Shown piece by piece: positions 23,568-34,595 of a stretch of DNA of 64,000 bases. The position numbers and the translations under genes are program-made. Source of the DNA: Septoria linicola (lineage: Eukaryota > Ascomycota > Dothideomycetes > Mycosphaerellales > Mycosphaerellaceae); NCBI GenBank assembly GCA_024114885.1, contig CP099423.1, positions 868,001-932,000 of the forward strand. Direction: 5' to 3'. The number at the start of each line of letters is the position of its first letter. Position 1 is the stretch's first letter. The notes below the pieces were generated by a model. It was not told the DNA's origin and searched no databases. It saw nothing but the letters and a program-made list of their open reading frames with translations.

Positions 23568-25150
23568 TCAATTCGAACTGCTGACCGCTTTCGCTGGTGT
23601 CCGCGCTCCATGGCTACCCAGATCGCGGCTCGGTGGTCGTGAATCGTGACTTTGAGATGATTGCCGACTGTGCTGGCTGCTTGCGTCGCGCCTGAAAACC
23701 TCGCTCAGAAGCCGTTTCGGTCCGACGTATTCGAGTCTCTGCTTCGTGCTGAAATGCGTTCTGATGCAATCATCAACGAGACTGAGTAAACCCGTAGCGA
23801 CTACGACACTACATTGCTTTTGTTAGCAGATGAACAAATACCATTCGCATGCATCGTAGATCAACGGTGGCTAGCCATGGCCGACGCAGAGCCCGAGAAA
23901 CCCTTTCTCCTCAAGGCAAGCTCCCGTGCCCAGGCGCAAGAGTGTGATTTGAACCGCTGACATGCTGCGGGAACTTACTCTGCGACATCCTTTTGAGCGC
24001 GAATGATGCTGTCGTCGGCGAGCCACATCGAACACGGAGGTATCCAGCCTCCTAAGCTGCGTTCCTCTTTGGCTTGACCAGGTGTTAGCGCGGATGATAT
24101 GATATGGGCTAGCGCACGATCACCGCTTCCAGCTTTGGTGAGTTGGTAAGAAGTCGTGGAGACGTCTCCTTCTTTGCGAACAGTCCGCTTCCAGGCATAG
24201 CTGACACCCCAGTACTCAAACTCATAGCGCTTGCCGCCTTTCGTTCCAGTCCGCTTGATCTCCACCTGCGCATAATTTGAGAATTCAAGCTTGATTGAGT
24301 TGGGTGTAACGACTGATTGCTGCCTTGGTGTAGCACTGGCTGAACTTGCTCTATCATCTCTATCGACATCAATTGAAGAGCCGACGGAGCCGTACCCCGA
24401 GTCATTGCGCTTCAAATTCGACATGGTCGGGCTTCTCGAGTCCGACTTTGAACGCAAGTTGTTCAAGGCGCTGCTGAGCGAGCGTTGGAACCCAGGACGT
24501 TGTTTTGTTGGCAACTTTTCAAGCTTGCGAGCTGTGTGGCAGACCTCGCGACCAGAATCGCGGCAATATCTTCGAAGTGAGAACTCACGATCGCGAAGCT
24601 CATGCATGCGCAGGTGGAATAGGGTCATGTCGCGTCTTTGCCCGCGAATGGTGACCTCTGTGTCTACGCGAAGATTCATATTGCCGTCCAAAGTAGAGTC
24701 ATCGTGCCTTATCAACAATCTACGATGTGATGGGAAGAGCTCAGAGAAGTCCGCGGGCGTCGCAGCCACAGCACTCGGACCATTCCTCTGCTGAGTGTAC
24801 TCTGGGACGTCCAAGTCCGGCAGAGGGGGTTCTTCCTGAATATCCTCCTGACTCGCTATCGTCGAAGCATATGTTTCGACGGAGCATCGTGGACTTTGTT
24901 CAGGCTGCCTGTCTGCGAAGTACCGTGGAGTACTATCGTTATTGCCATCGTACGTGTTGTAGTGTATGCGGGCAGGTCGTTTCGATGAGTGCTGAGAGTA
25001 ATCTGTAGCAGCTGTGCGATAAGACTTGTCGCTGCTCGATCGTGATGTATTGTGTGATCTTCGTTCGCTATCTTGATCCGACTGACATGAAGCAGAATCA
25101 AAGGCAGATCGCATGTCATCTATTTCGGGTCTGTGGTGAAGTGCTGCCAT
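23568..25150 (-). CDS. Conserved fungal protein of unknown function, two exons
   Basis: Exon 1 is 25150-23979 and exon 2 is 23808-23568, split by a 170-nt GT-AG intron, giving 470 aa. A continuous reading frame would stop at 23975, but that TAA overlaps a strong GTAAGT donor. Joining in phase 2 yields ADVVVATGLLSLVDDCIR and LEYVGPKRLLSEVF, which I recall as the end of this family. Exon 1 has a Ser/Arg-rich first third, then FPSHRRLLIRHDDSTLDGNM, MTLFHLRMHELRDREFSLRR and a region with YEFEYWGVSYAWKR that may form a beta-rich domain. The tail after about residue 425 is Ser/Arg-rich. No catalytic motif is seen. The function is unknown; conservation suggests a phylogenetically broad fungal family. 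Confidence 0.82.
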
Positions 25151-28146
25151 GATAGCAGCTTAGTGATGAAGTGGTCCGGTGGAGCTCTCGTTGTCTCATA
25201 TGTCGTAGCTGGGATGTCGTCCAGATCTGCCGCGGTGCTTCTCGATGACGGCTCTGCACGAGCGTTTGGTGTGTACAGCAGGTGGTACAGCAGCTAGCCT
25301 AGTCGGTGAAGTGGTGGTATATGGCTGGCTCAGACGAGATGTCGTGTGAGCGATGGTAGTAAGGTACCTAGTGGTTCAGCGGACTCGTCCGCGCGTGTTA
25401 TTGACTCAGTGCCATAGTGACAGATTGACATCCCAGTGAGTGGCAAAGATCTGCCTATCGGGCAGTGATTCGGTGGATGAGGTTGATGCGCCGTGCGTGC
25501 AGAAGGATGCAAGCAGTGCGTGCGGATGAGGGTCAGTCAAAGGCGAGCACGGAGCGCAGTGGGCGCCTATACCGCCAGCACCCAAAAGACATCGTGGGTT
25601 CGCGTAGCACGCCAGGAAGCCCAGTAGCCCAGCAAAGCTGTCCAGGATCGAAAGATCCCTTCATGCAGATGCGGCGCGTTGCAATTGGATGCCTGCCTCC
25701 GCAACACAGCGAATCAACTTACTCTTCAAGCCACCCTTGTTGCAAGAATGTCCAGGCCGCATGGAGACTGCTTCTCCGATGTTGCACTCAGCGACGCAAG
25801 ATATTGCACCTTTCAATCGGCTCTTCGATCGATGCTGCAGTGTGTATCATCGCTTGCAGCGCGATTGTTCGATGACATGTCATGTTACACACTTTGCTGC
25901 TTGTTGTGGTCGCAAGAAAATGGGGAGAAGCTCGGATCGGCTTGAGAACAACGCTGACATTAACTTACTCGCCGACCACACCTCGCCTCTCTCTCCTCCA
26001 CACCCTGCCTGCTCTCATACACTCTGCCAACGCAACACCTGGGTCTGATGCGTACTCACGACGCGATCGATCACTGCGCCTACAGGAATGCGAGTTCTCT
26101 TGCGCAAGGCAAAGTCGAGGCTGTCCGGCTTTTAGGCTTCCACGCCTTCCCTCCCCTGCATTGAGAGCTGCATGTTGCTGCACATCGGCGATGTCTGCTG
26201 CAGCGTCTGCTGCAGCACACGTGCCTGTCTTTCCAGAAGAAGCTGTCTCCCAAGGCGATCGCAGAAGTTTAGGAATTGCGAAAGACCGGCCCGTACCACA
26301 ACTCATTACCAAGAGCACTCAGCCTCGTTTCCTTGTCAGTTGTCGAGCAATCATATTATCAACATCTGAGATTGCTTTCCAATATTTCTGACTTCTCTCA
26401 AAGGCTGAATCTGGCGAAGTGCCGAGCGCTGTGAGCACAGGCATGTTCTTGGGCGAATGGCTTACCTCTAACTAGCTGTTCATCGAGAAAGTCTAAGCGA
26501 ACGGCCTTGAGATATGCATAATTGGAGTTTGGATGCTTTCTCTAACGGCTCAAGAATCGAATGAAGTCCACACCAAAGTCTTCATCAGACCAGTCGGAAC
26601 ACATAGCAAAGTCTGCAGCTGAGCCTCCAAGGACTTGGTTCACTGTCTCAATTCGAACAACATCACGATTAGCCAGCGCAGAGAGTCGCTTACCCAATCT
26701 ATCCTGGTTATCACGGTCCAACCTCCAATCTCTGTTGGACAATCCAGATGTCCTCTCCGGAAATGCATACAAATGTTTCATCAGATTATCACCATTGGCT
26801 GGCTACTTCCATGACCCAAAGTGCCTTGAAAGGCAGAACTCTACCCACGCATCACCGCCAGTAAGCTAATAGCGGAGTATCCCAGCTGCCGATAGCTCGG
26901 CTGGGGTGGGATGAGAACACCTGGCCCGCGGGTGAGGTCGCTCGCCGATCACCAGCAATGAAGGCATGCGTTCTGCACGCACCATCCGAAATGGCAAGCG
27001 GCGGCCGTGATTGAGCACTGGCACGGGTACATGGCCGGCTCGTACATTGCTGTGCAAGCTATCATGACACAGGCCTATTCTTTCGACCTGTTAGACGATA
27101 TCACATAAGTTGGAAGGACTGACAATAGCTCGAGCTGCTGCGCCTGCCGCGAAGCCCTAGTAGCAATCAAAGAGGCGCTGTGGCAAGCGTATGTGCTTCA
27201 CGTTGCAGTGATTAGCAATAAGACCTCCGGGCAGGTATCCAGGCGGACAAACACATCCTTCCAAGGACTCTGTCCAGTGAGCGACATGCAACAAAAGGCC
27301 CGAATCTCAGGCAACACTTTGAGCCGACACTTGCCGCGTATTGTTCGTACATCAAGTATCATAGCATCGCTTTGACGCTCTGCGCAGCCCAATGTTGCAC
27401 GAAAGACAAGCAGTGCTTTACCGGTGTAGTCAGACCACGACGTTCCAATGCTCCACCCTGCGACATTCGTTTAGCTACTTGTGCATGCTCGTCTCTGCGC
27501 CGTTTCATGCAGTCATGCTCACGTAGCTTTACAGATAAAGAAGAGTACTATACATGTGTCTCTGACGGCATCGATGCGTCTCAAGTCAGGTCAATCATTG
27601 ACTGAGACACAACGCAACAGGATGTCGACATCACCGGACAGACTCGATCGCACGCGCTGTGGCGTGTTGGAGAAATGCTCGACTGTCTCTGCTGGATGGT
27701 GACCGGCCTCGAGTTCAAGGCAGAACCTCCTGACATAGCCCGATGGACAGGCCCGCTAGCTAACGTGTGTCTTGGCAGGGAATTATTTTAATTTTTGAGT
27801 GAAATTCGAGGTGCCAGTCTTCGCTTGCTTCACTTGCTCATGCACGCTGCATGTTCGCAGCAACACCCCACCTACCCTAAAACAAAACTTCACTTTGCAC
27901 ATACCGATAGCGCGATAAGATGCAGGCCTAGACATTGCCAATTGCGAAAAGAAACAGACTCAAGGAAGAAGAAATTGTGACCTTGTTGTCATTGCTTTCA
28001 AGGTCGCTGTGAAATTAATGCTATCAACTAGGTAAGCACATCTGTAGGAAGTAATACACAGCCGTTTCAATCGTGCCATTCCGTTCATGACCATGTTATC
28101 CACACTACATTCGTTCAGCATAGCGTACGCTGTCACCAACACAGGA
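25151..28146. other. 3-kb gene-poor region
   Basis: Apart from a small minus-strand open frame at 26542-26781, no segment has gene-like composition with usable starts and splice sites. The left part should contain the promoter of the 25150 gene, and the right end the 3' UTR of the 28147 gene. No transposon or RNA gene was recognised. Confidence 0.45.
26542..26781 (-). CDS. Small hypothetical ORF or exon remnant
   Basis: An ATG at 26781 opens 79 codons with protein-like composition, ending in an acidic stretch (SDWSDEDFGVDFIRF). The frame continues upstream of the ATG to a TAG that could also be a splice acceptor, so this may be the last exon of a longer or decayed gene. No partner exon could be fixed and no family is recognised. 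Confidence 0.25.
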   Translation of the reverse strand: MKHLYAFPERTSGLSNRDWRLDRDNQDRLGKRLSALANRDVVRIETVNQVLGGSAADFAMCSDWSDEDFGVDFIRFLSR

Positions 28147-30171
28147 TCACCTCCAGTTCAAGCTCGAGCTTCGATGCTCATCAGCACTCATCGTCTCGAA
28201 TTCCATGTCCCACTGATCGATATCAGCAAACTTGGCTTTGGCGGCTTCGATCTCTTTGCTCTTTGCCACTTCCTGCATACTGTGAGAAAACTCAGGCAGC
28301 ATCGACTCTTCGGCCTCCTCGAAGGACTCGTAGCCAATGTTTTCCTTGTCAGCGGCCACAGACCGACCGTACGTTTTTGTGCCAGCTCTTTTACCCGTCG
28401 AATTCTTCGCGGCTGTTGCCTTGCTGGTTCGTCCTTTCTTCCCAGCAGTGGTCTTCTTGGATTTGGCGACCACTTTCTTCGTCTGCCGTCTCGCACGACC
28501 ACCTAGCTCGTCCTCATCGTCGTCAAGATGACTTGTGTCCATTGCAGCATTGTCCTCAAGCTCCGAGGATTCAATGTCGTATTCTGATCTCCGCGTACGT
28601 GGATGCAACGGCTTTCGTTTTTTCGGCAGCAGAGATTGTAAGGCGGCAGTATTCATCGGCTTCGGCTTGCCTCTTGGCTTCATTTTGGCGGGCGACGGCG
28701 AAGCTCGCTGAGCGGCAGGGTCTGCCAGAACATCATCGGACACAGAGCCAGGACTGCTGACAGGGTCTGCCATGGTTCCATTCGGGGCATCATCCTCGTC
28801 GTCCTCGGCGGATATGTGCCGTGTGGCCGACTCAGCGCCAGCATGCTCGGACTCGCGCTCTGTTGACGGCACCGCGTACACATCCTCTTTGTCCGGGCCT
28901 AGATCGCGATGGCGTGATGAGGGAGGCTCAGTAGGAGGTGTCGACGATGTCGGCGAGTTGATGACCTGGATGTCTGATGTGATGGCGGGCTGAGGAGTTT
29001 CAGCGCGCTCAGTCGACGATCGAACTACGATCTCCTCGCCGTCGGACAAGTCGTGGGCTTGTGGAAGCTCACTTGTTGGTTGCTGTCTCCGCGCTCGGAG
29101 ACCAGACAGTGACCCAGATGATGCACCGACATCTTGTCGCTGCCTTTTGTTTCGCAGAGCAGACAACGATCCCGAAGAGATGCCAAGCGCGTGAGACTTA
29201 CGTTTACGTCCCATGCTCTTCGAGGCACTCTCCTGCACACTTGACTGAACTTTCGTTCTCTGTCTCGTGCTACTCAAAAGCGACGTTCGCTTCTTGCTAA
29301 CGTGTAGTGGTGTTCCTTCAGCCTCAGGTGCAAAGTCTTCTTCGTCATCGTCGCTCAAGCCCAGGTCAAATGCACTCGTGTCTTCTACGGCATCGTCGTC
29401 GACAGTCATGGTGGTCGCATTGGTCAAGGAGGGCCTGGCACTTCCCATCTTCTGCTTGACCATTTGCAGCATACTGGGCTGGCGTGGGCGACGCTTGAAG
29501 TGCTTCAAGGCGAAGAGGCTGCTTTCGACGGCGGGCGTACTTTGTGCCTTGAGCACAGAGCCAGGCTGTGCCACAGAACCGCGCCTTTTCTGTACAGTAT
29601 TGAGGTTGCCAGCCGGAGGCGGAGACACTGACACCATGACATGTGCACGCTGTATCGCGTTGCTCGAGACATGACTGTCCAAAGCGTTTGCAGTTTGTGG
29701 ATCGGACGAATCTTCTGCGCTTTCGACGTGGTCTTGTTGTCTTGCGCGTTGGCCTTGCGCTGTAGCATTCATCCGCTTCTTCATCTCGTCCATTACTTTG
29801 CTTTGCGCCTGACTTGCCGCTACTTTGCGCACGGTCCTGGGTGGTCTCCGATTCGTCTTCGCTGCTGGTGCCGGTGGTCCATCGCTCTTCGCCAGCTCAT
29901 CTGTCGTGGTAGGCACTTCGCTGGTCTGTGGTTGCGCGTCCTTATCACTTCCCAATCCCAGTCCACCAGCCATGACCAACTCGTCAGAATCTTGTCGCGT
30001 CGCCCTCTTCGCCCGACCACGTTTAGGTCTTGCATCTTTCACCAGGTTCTCGGTATCACCGTCATCTTCGTATACAGGCGCACTGGCGCGCGTCGTGTTT
30101 GTCTTTTCCCGCAGCGCCTGCCGGGTTGATGTAGGAGCCTGCGAACCAGGAGCAGTCCGGAGTCGTGCCAT
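28147..30171 (-). CDS. Large basic low-complexity protein, probably nuclear
   Basis: An intronless frame of 674 codons starts at the ATG at 30171; further upstream only non-ATG extension is possible. The sequence is rich in Ser, Arg, Lys, Ala and Asp, with several Lys/Arg clusters (PKRGRAKRATR, LLPKKRKPLHPRTRR, KKVVAKSKKTTAGKKGR) that would serve as nuclear localisation signals or DNA-contact tails. Two similar GxxSGSLSxLRxxRQ segments occur around residues 335-370. The C-terminus has ADKENIGYESFEEAEE and a short predicted helix, AAKAKFADIDQWDMEFE, that may be the conserved part. No fold or enzyme motif is recognised; a chromatin or chromosome-associated role is a guess. It is divergent from the aminopeptidase gene. 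Confidence 0.75.
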   Translation of the reverse strand: MARLRTAPGSQAPTSTRQALREKTNTTRASAPVYEDDGDTENLVKDARPKRGRAKRATRQDSDELVMAGGLGLGSDKDAQPQTSEVPTTTDELAKSDGPPAPAAKTNRRPPRTVRKVAASQAQSKVMDEMKKRMNATAQGQRARQQDHVESAEDSSDPQTANALDSHVSSNAIQRAHVMVSVSPPPAGNLNTVQKRRGSVAQPGSVLKAQSTPAVESSLFALKHFKRRPRQPSMLQMVKQKMGSARPSLTNATTMTVDDDAVEDTSAFDLGLSDDDEEDFAPEAEGTPLHVSKKRTSLLSSTRQRTKVQSSVQESASKSMGRKRKSHALGISSGSLSALRNKRQRQDVGASSGSLSGLRARRQQPTSELPQAHDLSDGEEIVVRSSTERAETPQPAITSDIQVINSPTSSTPPTEPPSSRHRDLGPDKEDVYAVPSTERESEHAGAESATRHISAEDDEDDAPNGTMADPVSSPGSVSDDVLADPAAQRASPSPAKMKPRGKPKPMNTAALQSLLPKKRKPLHPRTRRSEYDIESSELEDNAAMDTSHLDDDEDELGGRARRQTKKVVAKSKKTTAGKKGRTSKATAAKNSTGKRAGTKTYGRSVAADKENIGYESFEEAEESMLPEFSHSMQEVAKSKEIEAAKAKFADIDQWDMEFETMSADEHRSSSLNWR

Positions 30172-30340
30172 TGTGAGCGAGGTATTGCTTCTCAGGTCAG
30201 CGCATGTCCACGCGATATGGATCTGGGGGCCAATGTCGCAACGTGAAAAGGTGAAGGACGCGTCGAATAGTGATGTCAATGAAGTCTGCACCAGTACGCG
30301 ATGGAGATCAACAAGCCACAATCGCGGGCAGCCGGCCACT

Positions 30341-30348
30341 TCACGTGA
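30341..30348. promoter_or_regulatory. TCACGTGA palindrome in divergent promoter
   Basis: A perfect 8-bp E-box palindrome sits in the 308-bp spacer between two divergent start codons. This is the core recognised by Cbf1-type bHLH factors in fungi. That it works here is inference from its position. Confidence 0.35.
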
Positions 30349-30479
30349 CCTTCAACGCTCCCACGCTCACTCAAGCAATTGTGCCGTGCAGATCAGCCTG
30401 TACAGTAGCATCCTGCTCGCAACATCACTGATCACTGATTCGTGCTTGATTGATTGTTGTGGGTCACGATTGCTGCTGG

Positions 30480-32683
30480 ATGAACGTGTTTGGCTTTGGG
30501 CTCCGATCCTGCAGGACCACTTTGAGCTCTTGCATTCGCTCTCTGTTTGCTCCACCATCAATGGTTCGAGCTGTACCTCATCGAGGCTTTCAGAACATGA
30601 CTGTCAAACCAGCACCTGAATCTGTGGCAAAAGAGGCTGCCAAAGCCATCCATGCACCACGAGATCCCAATACTCTGTCAAACTACAATGCCTGGCGAAC
30701 GAAGCACACGACAGCGGACTTCGAGGTGGACTTCGACGGCAAGCGTCTGACAGGTGCAGTGCATCTAACGCTAGAGAGCCTCGCCAACGAGAAGGAGATC
30801 GTTCTCGACACCAGGTAGGTGTCGAGACTCCAATCATTGACAGCCAGCTGATGTGTAGTAGCTATCTCGAGGTCTCCGGTGTCGAGATTGAAGGCGACCA
30901 AGTGCAATGGAAGCTCAACAAGGACCGCATTGAGCCATATGGAACACCTTTGACGATCCACCTGGATGACAAGCACAGCAAGACAGCAGGCTCTGATATC
31001 AAGCTTCGCATTGGCGTCAGCACAACCAAGGACTGCACAGCCCTTCAATGGCTCACACCGGCGCAAACCAGTAACAAGAAGCATCCGTACAGTAAGCATG
31101 ATGGGCACAACCCATACTGAGACATTATGACCATCACATGGCTTGTTCCCTAACACGTTCGTAGTGTTTAGTCAATGTCAAGCGATACACGCAAGATCTC
31201 TGTTGCCGTGTCAGGATACTCCAGATGTGAAGTCAACTTACACGTTCAACATAAGATCTCCGCTTCCAGTCCTTGCCTCCGGTCTACCCACAGGTGTGAG
31301 AGACTTCCAGCCAGGGAAGAATGGCAAGTCAGGCACTCTTCTCTACTCATTCCACCAGAAGATTCCAATGCCGTCCTACCTGTTCGCACTGGCCAGTGGC
31401 GACCTAGCATCTGCATCCATTGGCCCTCGATCACAAGTCTGGACAGGCCCAGAGGAACTGACTGCAGCACAATGGGAGTTCGAAGCCGATACCGAGAAAT
31501 ACATTCAGATTGCCGAGAAGATCGTCTACGATTATGCGTGGACCACTTACAATGTGCTGGTCCTGCCTCCAAGTTTCCCGTACGGAGGCATGGAGAACCG
31601 TGAGTTAACATACATATTTTGACTGTTCCAAAATTTTGCTGACATTCATGTTCCGTTCCAGCCGTCTACACGTTTGCCACCCCGACAGTGGTTTCTGGCG
31701 ACCGACAAAACGTCGATGTGATTGCACATGAGCTGAGCCACAGCTGGTCAGGTAACCTGGTCTCAAATGCTTCTTGGGAGCATTTCTGGCTGAACGAGGG
31801 TTGGACCACTTATCTGGAACGCCGCATTCAAGCAGATTACCATGGTGGAGATGAACATCGAGATTTCTCGGCCATCATCGGTTGGAAGGCACTGTCCGAC
31901 AGCATCGAGCAGTTTGGTGAGGATCACGAGTTCACCAAGCTGATACCAGACCTGAAAGGCAAAGATCCCGACGATGCGTTCTCCAGTATTCCTTACGAAA
32001 AAGGCTTCACGTTCCTCTTCACCCTCGAGAAGCTCATTGGGAAATCGAAGTGGGATAAATTCATCCCTCACTACTTTACGACCTTTAAACAACGCTCTGT
32101 CGACAGCTACGAATTCAAGGCGACTCTGCTGGACTTCTTCGCCTCCGATTCCGAAGCTTCAAAGAAGCTGAATGACCTTGACTGGGACACTTGGTTCTAC
32201 AAGCCCGGCTTCCCACCTAAGCCAGATTTTGACACAACTCTTGCTGACCAAGCGCTGTCACTTGCCGAAAAGTGGCAGGCCCTCAACACCGGATCATCAA
32301 AGGACTTCAAGCCAAATAAGTCAGACATCTCATCCTTTTCCTCCTTGCAAAGCGTTGTCTTTCTGGAGAAGGTGCAGACCTTTGACAAGCCCTTGTCCAC
32401 TGAACTTGTCGAAGAGATGGGCAGGACGTACGAATTTGCGACGAGTAAGAATGTAGAGGTTGTGTCTCGATATCTGGTTGTCGGACTGCAGGCTCACGCG
32501 AAGAGCGTCTTTGGGCCCACGGCGAAGCTGCTCGGCGAGGTTGGACGCATGAAATTCGTGCGACCACTTTACAAGCAACTGATCAAGAACGATCCAGAGC
32601 TGGCAAAGAAGACGTTTGAGAAGAACAAGGACTTCTATCATCCGATTTGTAAATCTATGGTGGAGAAACTGTTCGAGAAGTAG
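30480..32683 (+). CDS. Leukotriene A4 hydrolase-family aminopeptidase (M1 metallopeptidase)
   Basis: Four exons (30480-30814, 30862-31091, 31165-31599, 31662-32683) encode 673 aa. The M1 features are all present: substrate-binding PYGGMEN at the end of exon 3, and zinc motif HELSHSWSGN followed 18 residues after the second His by the third ligand Glu (FWLNEGW) on exon 4. The C-terminal helical LTA4H domain ends RMKFVRPLYKQL ... FYHPICKSMVEKL, like yeast Lap2/Lkh1. Known members are soluble aminopeptidases with weak epoxide hydrolase activity. Three in-frame starts exist (30480, 30561, 30597). The longest adds an Arg-rich stretch without acidic residues, as expected of a mitochondrial presequence. 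Intron 1 ends in a tandem TAGTAG acceptor; the second AG gives LDTSYL as in yeast. Confidence 0.93.
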
Positions 32684-32789
32684 AGATGAAAAGACCATGG
32701 CAGTGTGCTGGAATTAGTGTACATGTTTCTGCACTAACTCTGTACTCTTCACATCCAACAACAAAGCCGCAGGCCTATCGCACCACCAT

Positions 32790-34595
32790 CTAATGCGAAA
32801 ACCTAAAATCCAACCTCTTCGCGCCCTCATCCTCCGTCTCCCTGACATAATCCACCTTCTCCTCTCCCGTCAACTTCGCCCACGCTTCCTCTCTCCTCTT
32901 ATTCCTGCCAATGTAATAAAACTTCACAAGTACGAACAACACAATGTTGAAACAGCAGATGCCGAGCAAAATTCTGTTGCCGCGGATGTAGTGCGGCCGG
33001 TCGTCTTCGCGGTAGATGTTGACGCCGATGATGTTGCCGCTTTGGACGAACCTGGAAAAGGAGAAATTAGTATGGAGGAAGGATGGGTAGGTAGGGAGGG
33101 AGAGGGACCTACATGTTGTATAGAGCGGCGGAAACTGCTCGTGTTCGGACGGAGTTTGAGTTACGGCTGTTCCAGGATACGACGATGGCATGGCAGTATG
33201 GGTATGAGAGAAGGCCTGTAAGCAGGGCATAGCGGACCCATTCGGAAGCAGAGCCGCCAAGAGCGACGAGTGCGGCCAGCCAAGGGAAGATCCAAATATT
33301 GGAGAGCGAAGAGACGAGTGCGCGCTCGTTCAGCCATTCTGATACTCGGGAGATGATGAGTAGGTTTACGCCGAACATGAATTGCGAAGGGATGGTGAGT
33401 AGGTTGGCGTTGAAAGTGCTGAAGCCCATTTGTCGGAGGATCAAGGACAGGTAGTTCTGTGGAGGACTTGGTGGAATGTATGTCGTGAGCCCGATGAGGT
33501 AGAGTGGCCAGAGGTCATAGTCTTTGATGCACTTCCACAGGCGGTCGAGGGTGACGGCTTGTCTGTTGTTCATGTCGCCTTTGGAGGGATCGTCGCGGAG
33601 AAGTCGGTTGACCAGGATGGCCTCCTCGCGTTCTGTGAACCAGCCGTTCTTGCCACGAAGCCATCCTTTGGTTTGACTGATGGACGCTGGCATGAGTCCC
33701 CAAGATGCAATGCCGACGACAGCAGTGATGCAGCCCTCGATGAGGAATAGCCATTGCCATCCGCTCCATCCTTGAAGCCCTCTCATTTGTAGAATACCAG
33801 CAGCAAGCAAGGACCCAAGAATATTGCAGGTACTAAGGACAGTCCAGAACCACGACAGTCGAATCGGCAGTTCCTTTGTCTTGTACCAGTAAGTGATGTA
33901 GAGCACAGTGTCGGGAATGAAACCACCCATAAGCAGGCCGAGGATGCATCTGCAGGCATAGTAGCCTGCTTTGTTGGATAGACCAGCTTGAGCGGCTGAA
34001 GTGACGGACCAGCCGAAGATGATGAAGGGAATCCAGATGTCAGGACCAAGCTTTTTCGATATAAGCCCCGAAGGAAGCTCGGCGGCCAGGAATGACACGA
34101 GGAAGATTGTTTGACCTGTATTGAAGTCGTTGGTGTCCATGCCTAGCTCCTCGAGCATGTCATCGGATATGGCTGTAACAGCGTTAGTACATGCATCTCA
34201 AGTTTCGTGTCAGCACGTAAGATGTGCATACCGCGGTTGATGTTGCGTCTGTTCAGGTCCAGAGCCAGGAACATGACCCAGCACCAAGTCATGATCCGAT
34301 AGTCCACCCTTCGCTTCAGCTTCTTCTCCTCATCTGCACTCCAAGTGAGGGTTGGGTCGAATCGGTGGCGTCCTTCGTATTGAGCCTTTTCGTACACGCC
34401 TCTCCAGTAGTCTGCAACCTTGGGATCTGAGAAGGCATGGTTGCTATCACTGCCGTAGTCTCCCACTACTAGCTCTTCTGATCGTACTGATGGTGTCGTG
34501 CCTTGTAGCGAGTCCTCGCCGATCTTGACATCTTTGCCTTCGAGTCCAGCCGTAGGTGCGACCTGTGCAGAGAGCTTCTCGGGTTGCGACGCCAT
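32790..34595 (-). CDS. MFS transporter, anion:cation symporter (allantoate/Dal5-like) family
   Basis: Three exons (34595-34232, 34172-33113, 33051-32790) with introns of 59 and 61 nt encode 561 aa. A long charged N-terminal tail (about 100 residues) leads into the first membrane segment, followed by DLNRRNINRAISDDMLEELG, the family hallmark DRxNIxxA-type loop. Later come GLISKKLGPDIWIP and CRCILGLLMGGFIPDTVLYI in the N-half, and NSVRTRAVSAALYNM with FVQSGNIIGVNIYREDDRP in the C-half. About twelve membrane segments are expected. Members import allantoate, nicotinate, pantothenate, biotin or related acids at the plasma membrane; the substrate cannot be assigned. The gene is convergent with the aminopeptidase gene (106 bp). 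Confidence 0.92.

Noticed and set aside
28147..30171. Assignment of the 674-aa basic protein to a named checkpoint or cohesin factor
   Set aside because: Only Lys/Arg clusters and a short C-terminal helix are visible; nothing specific enough to name.
30172..30339. N-terminal extension of the basic nuclear-type protein
   Set aside because: It starts with GTG; the first ATG in frame is at 30171.
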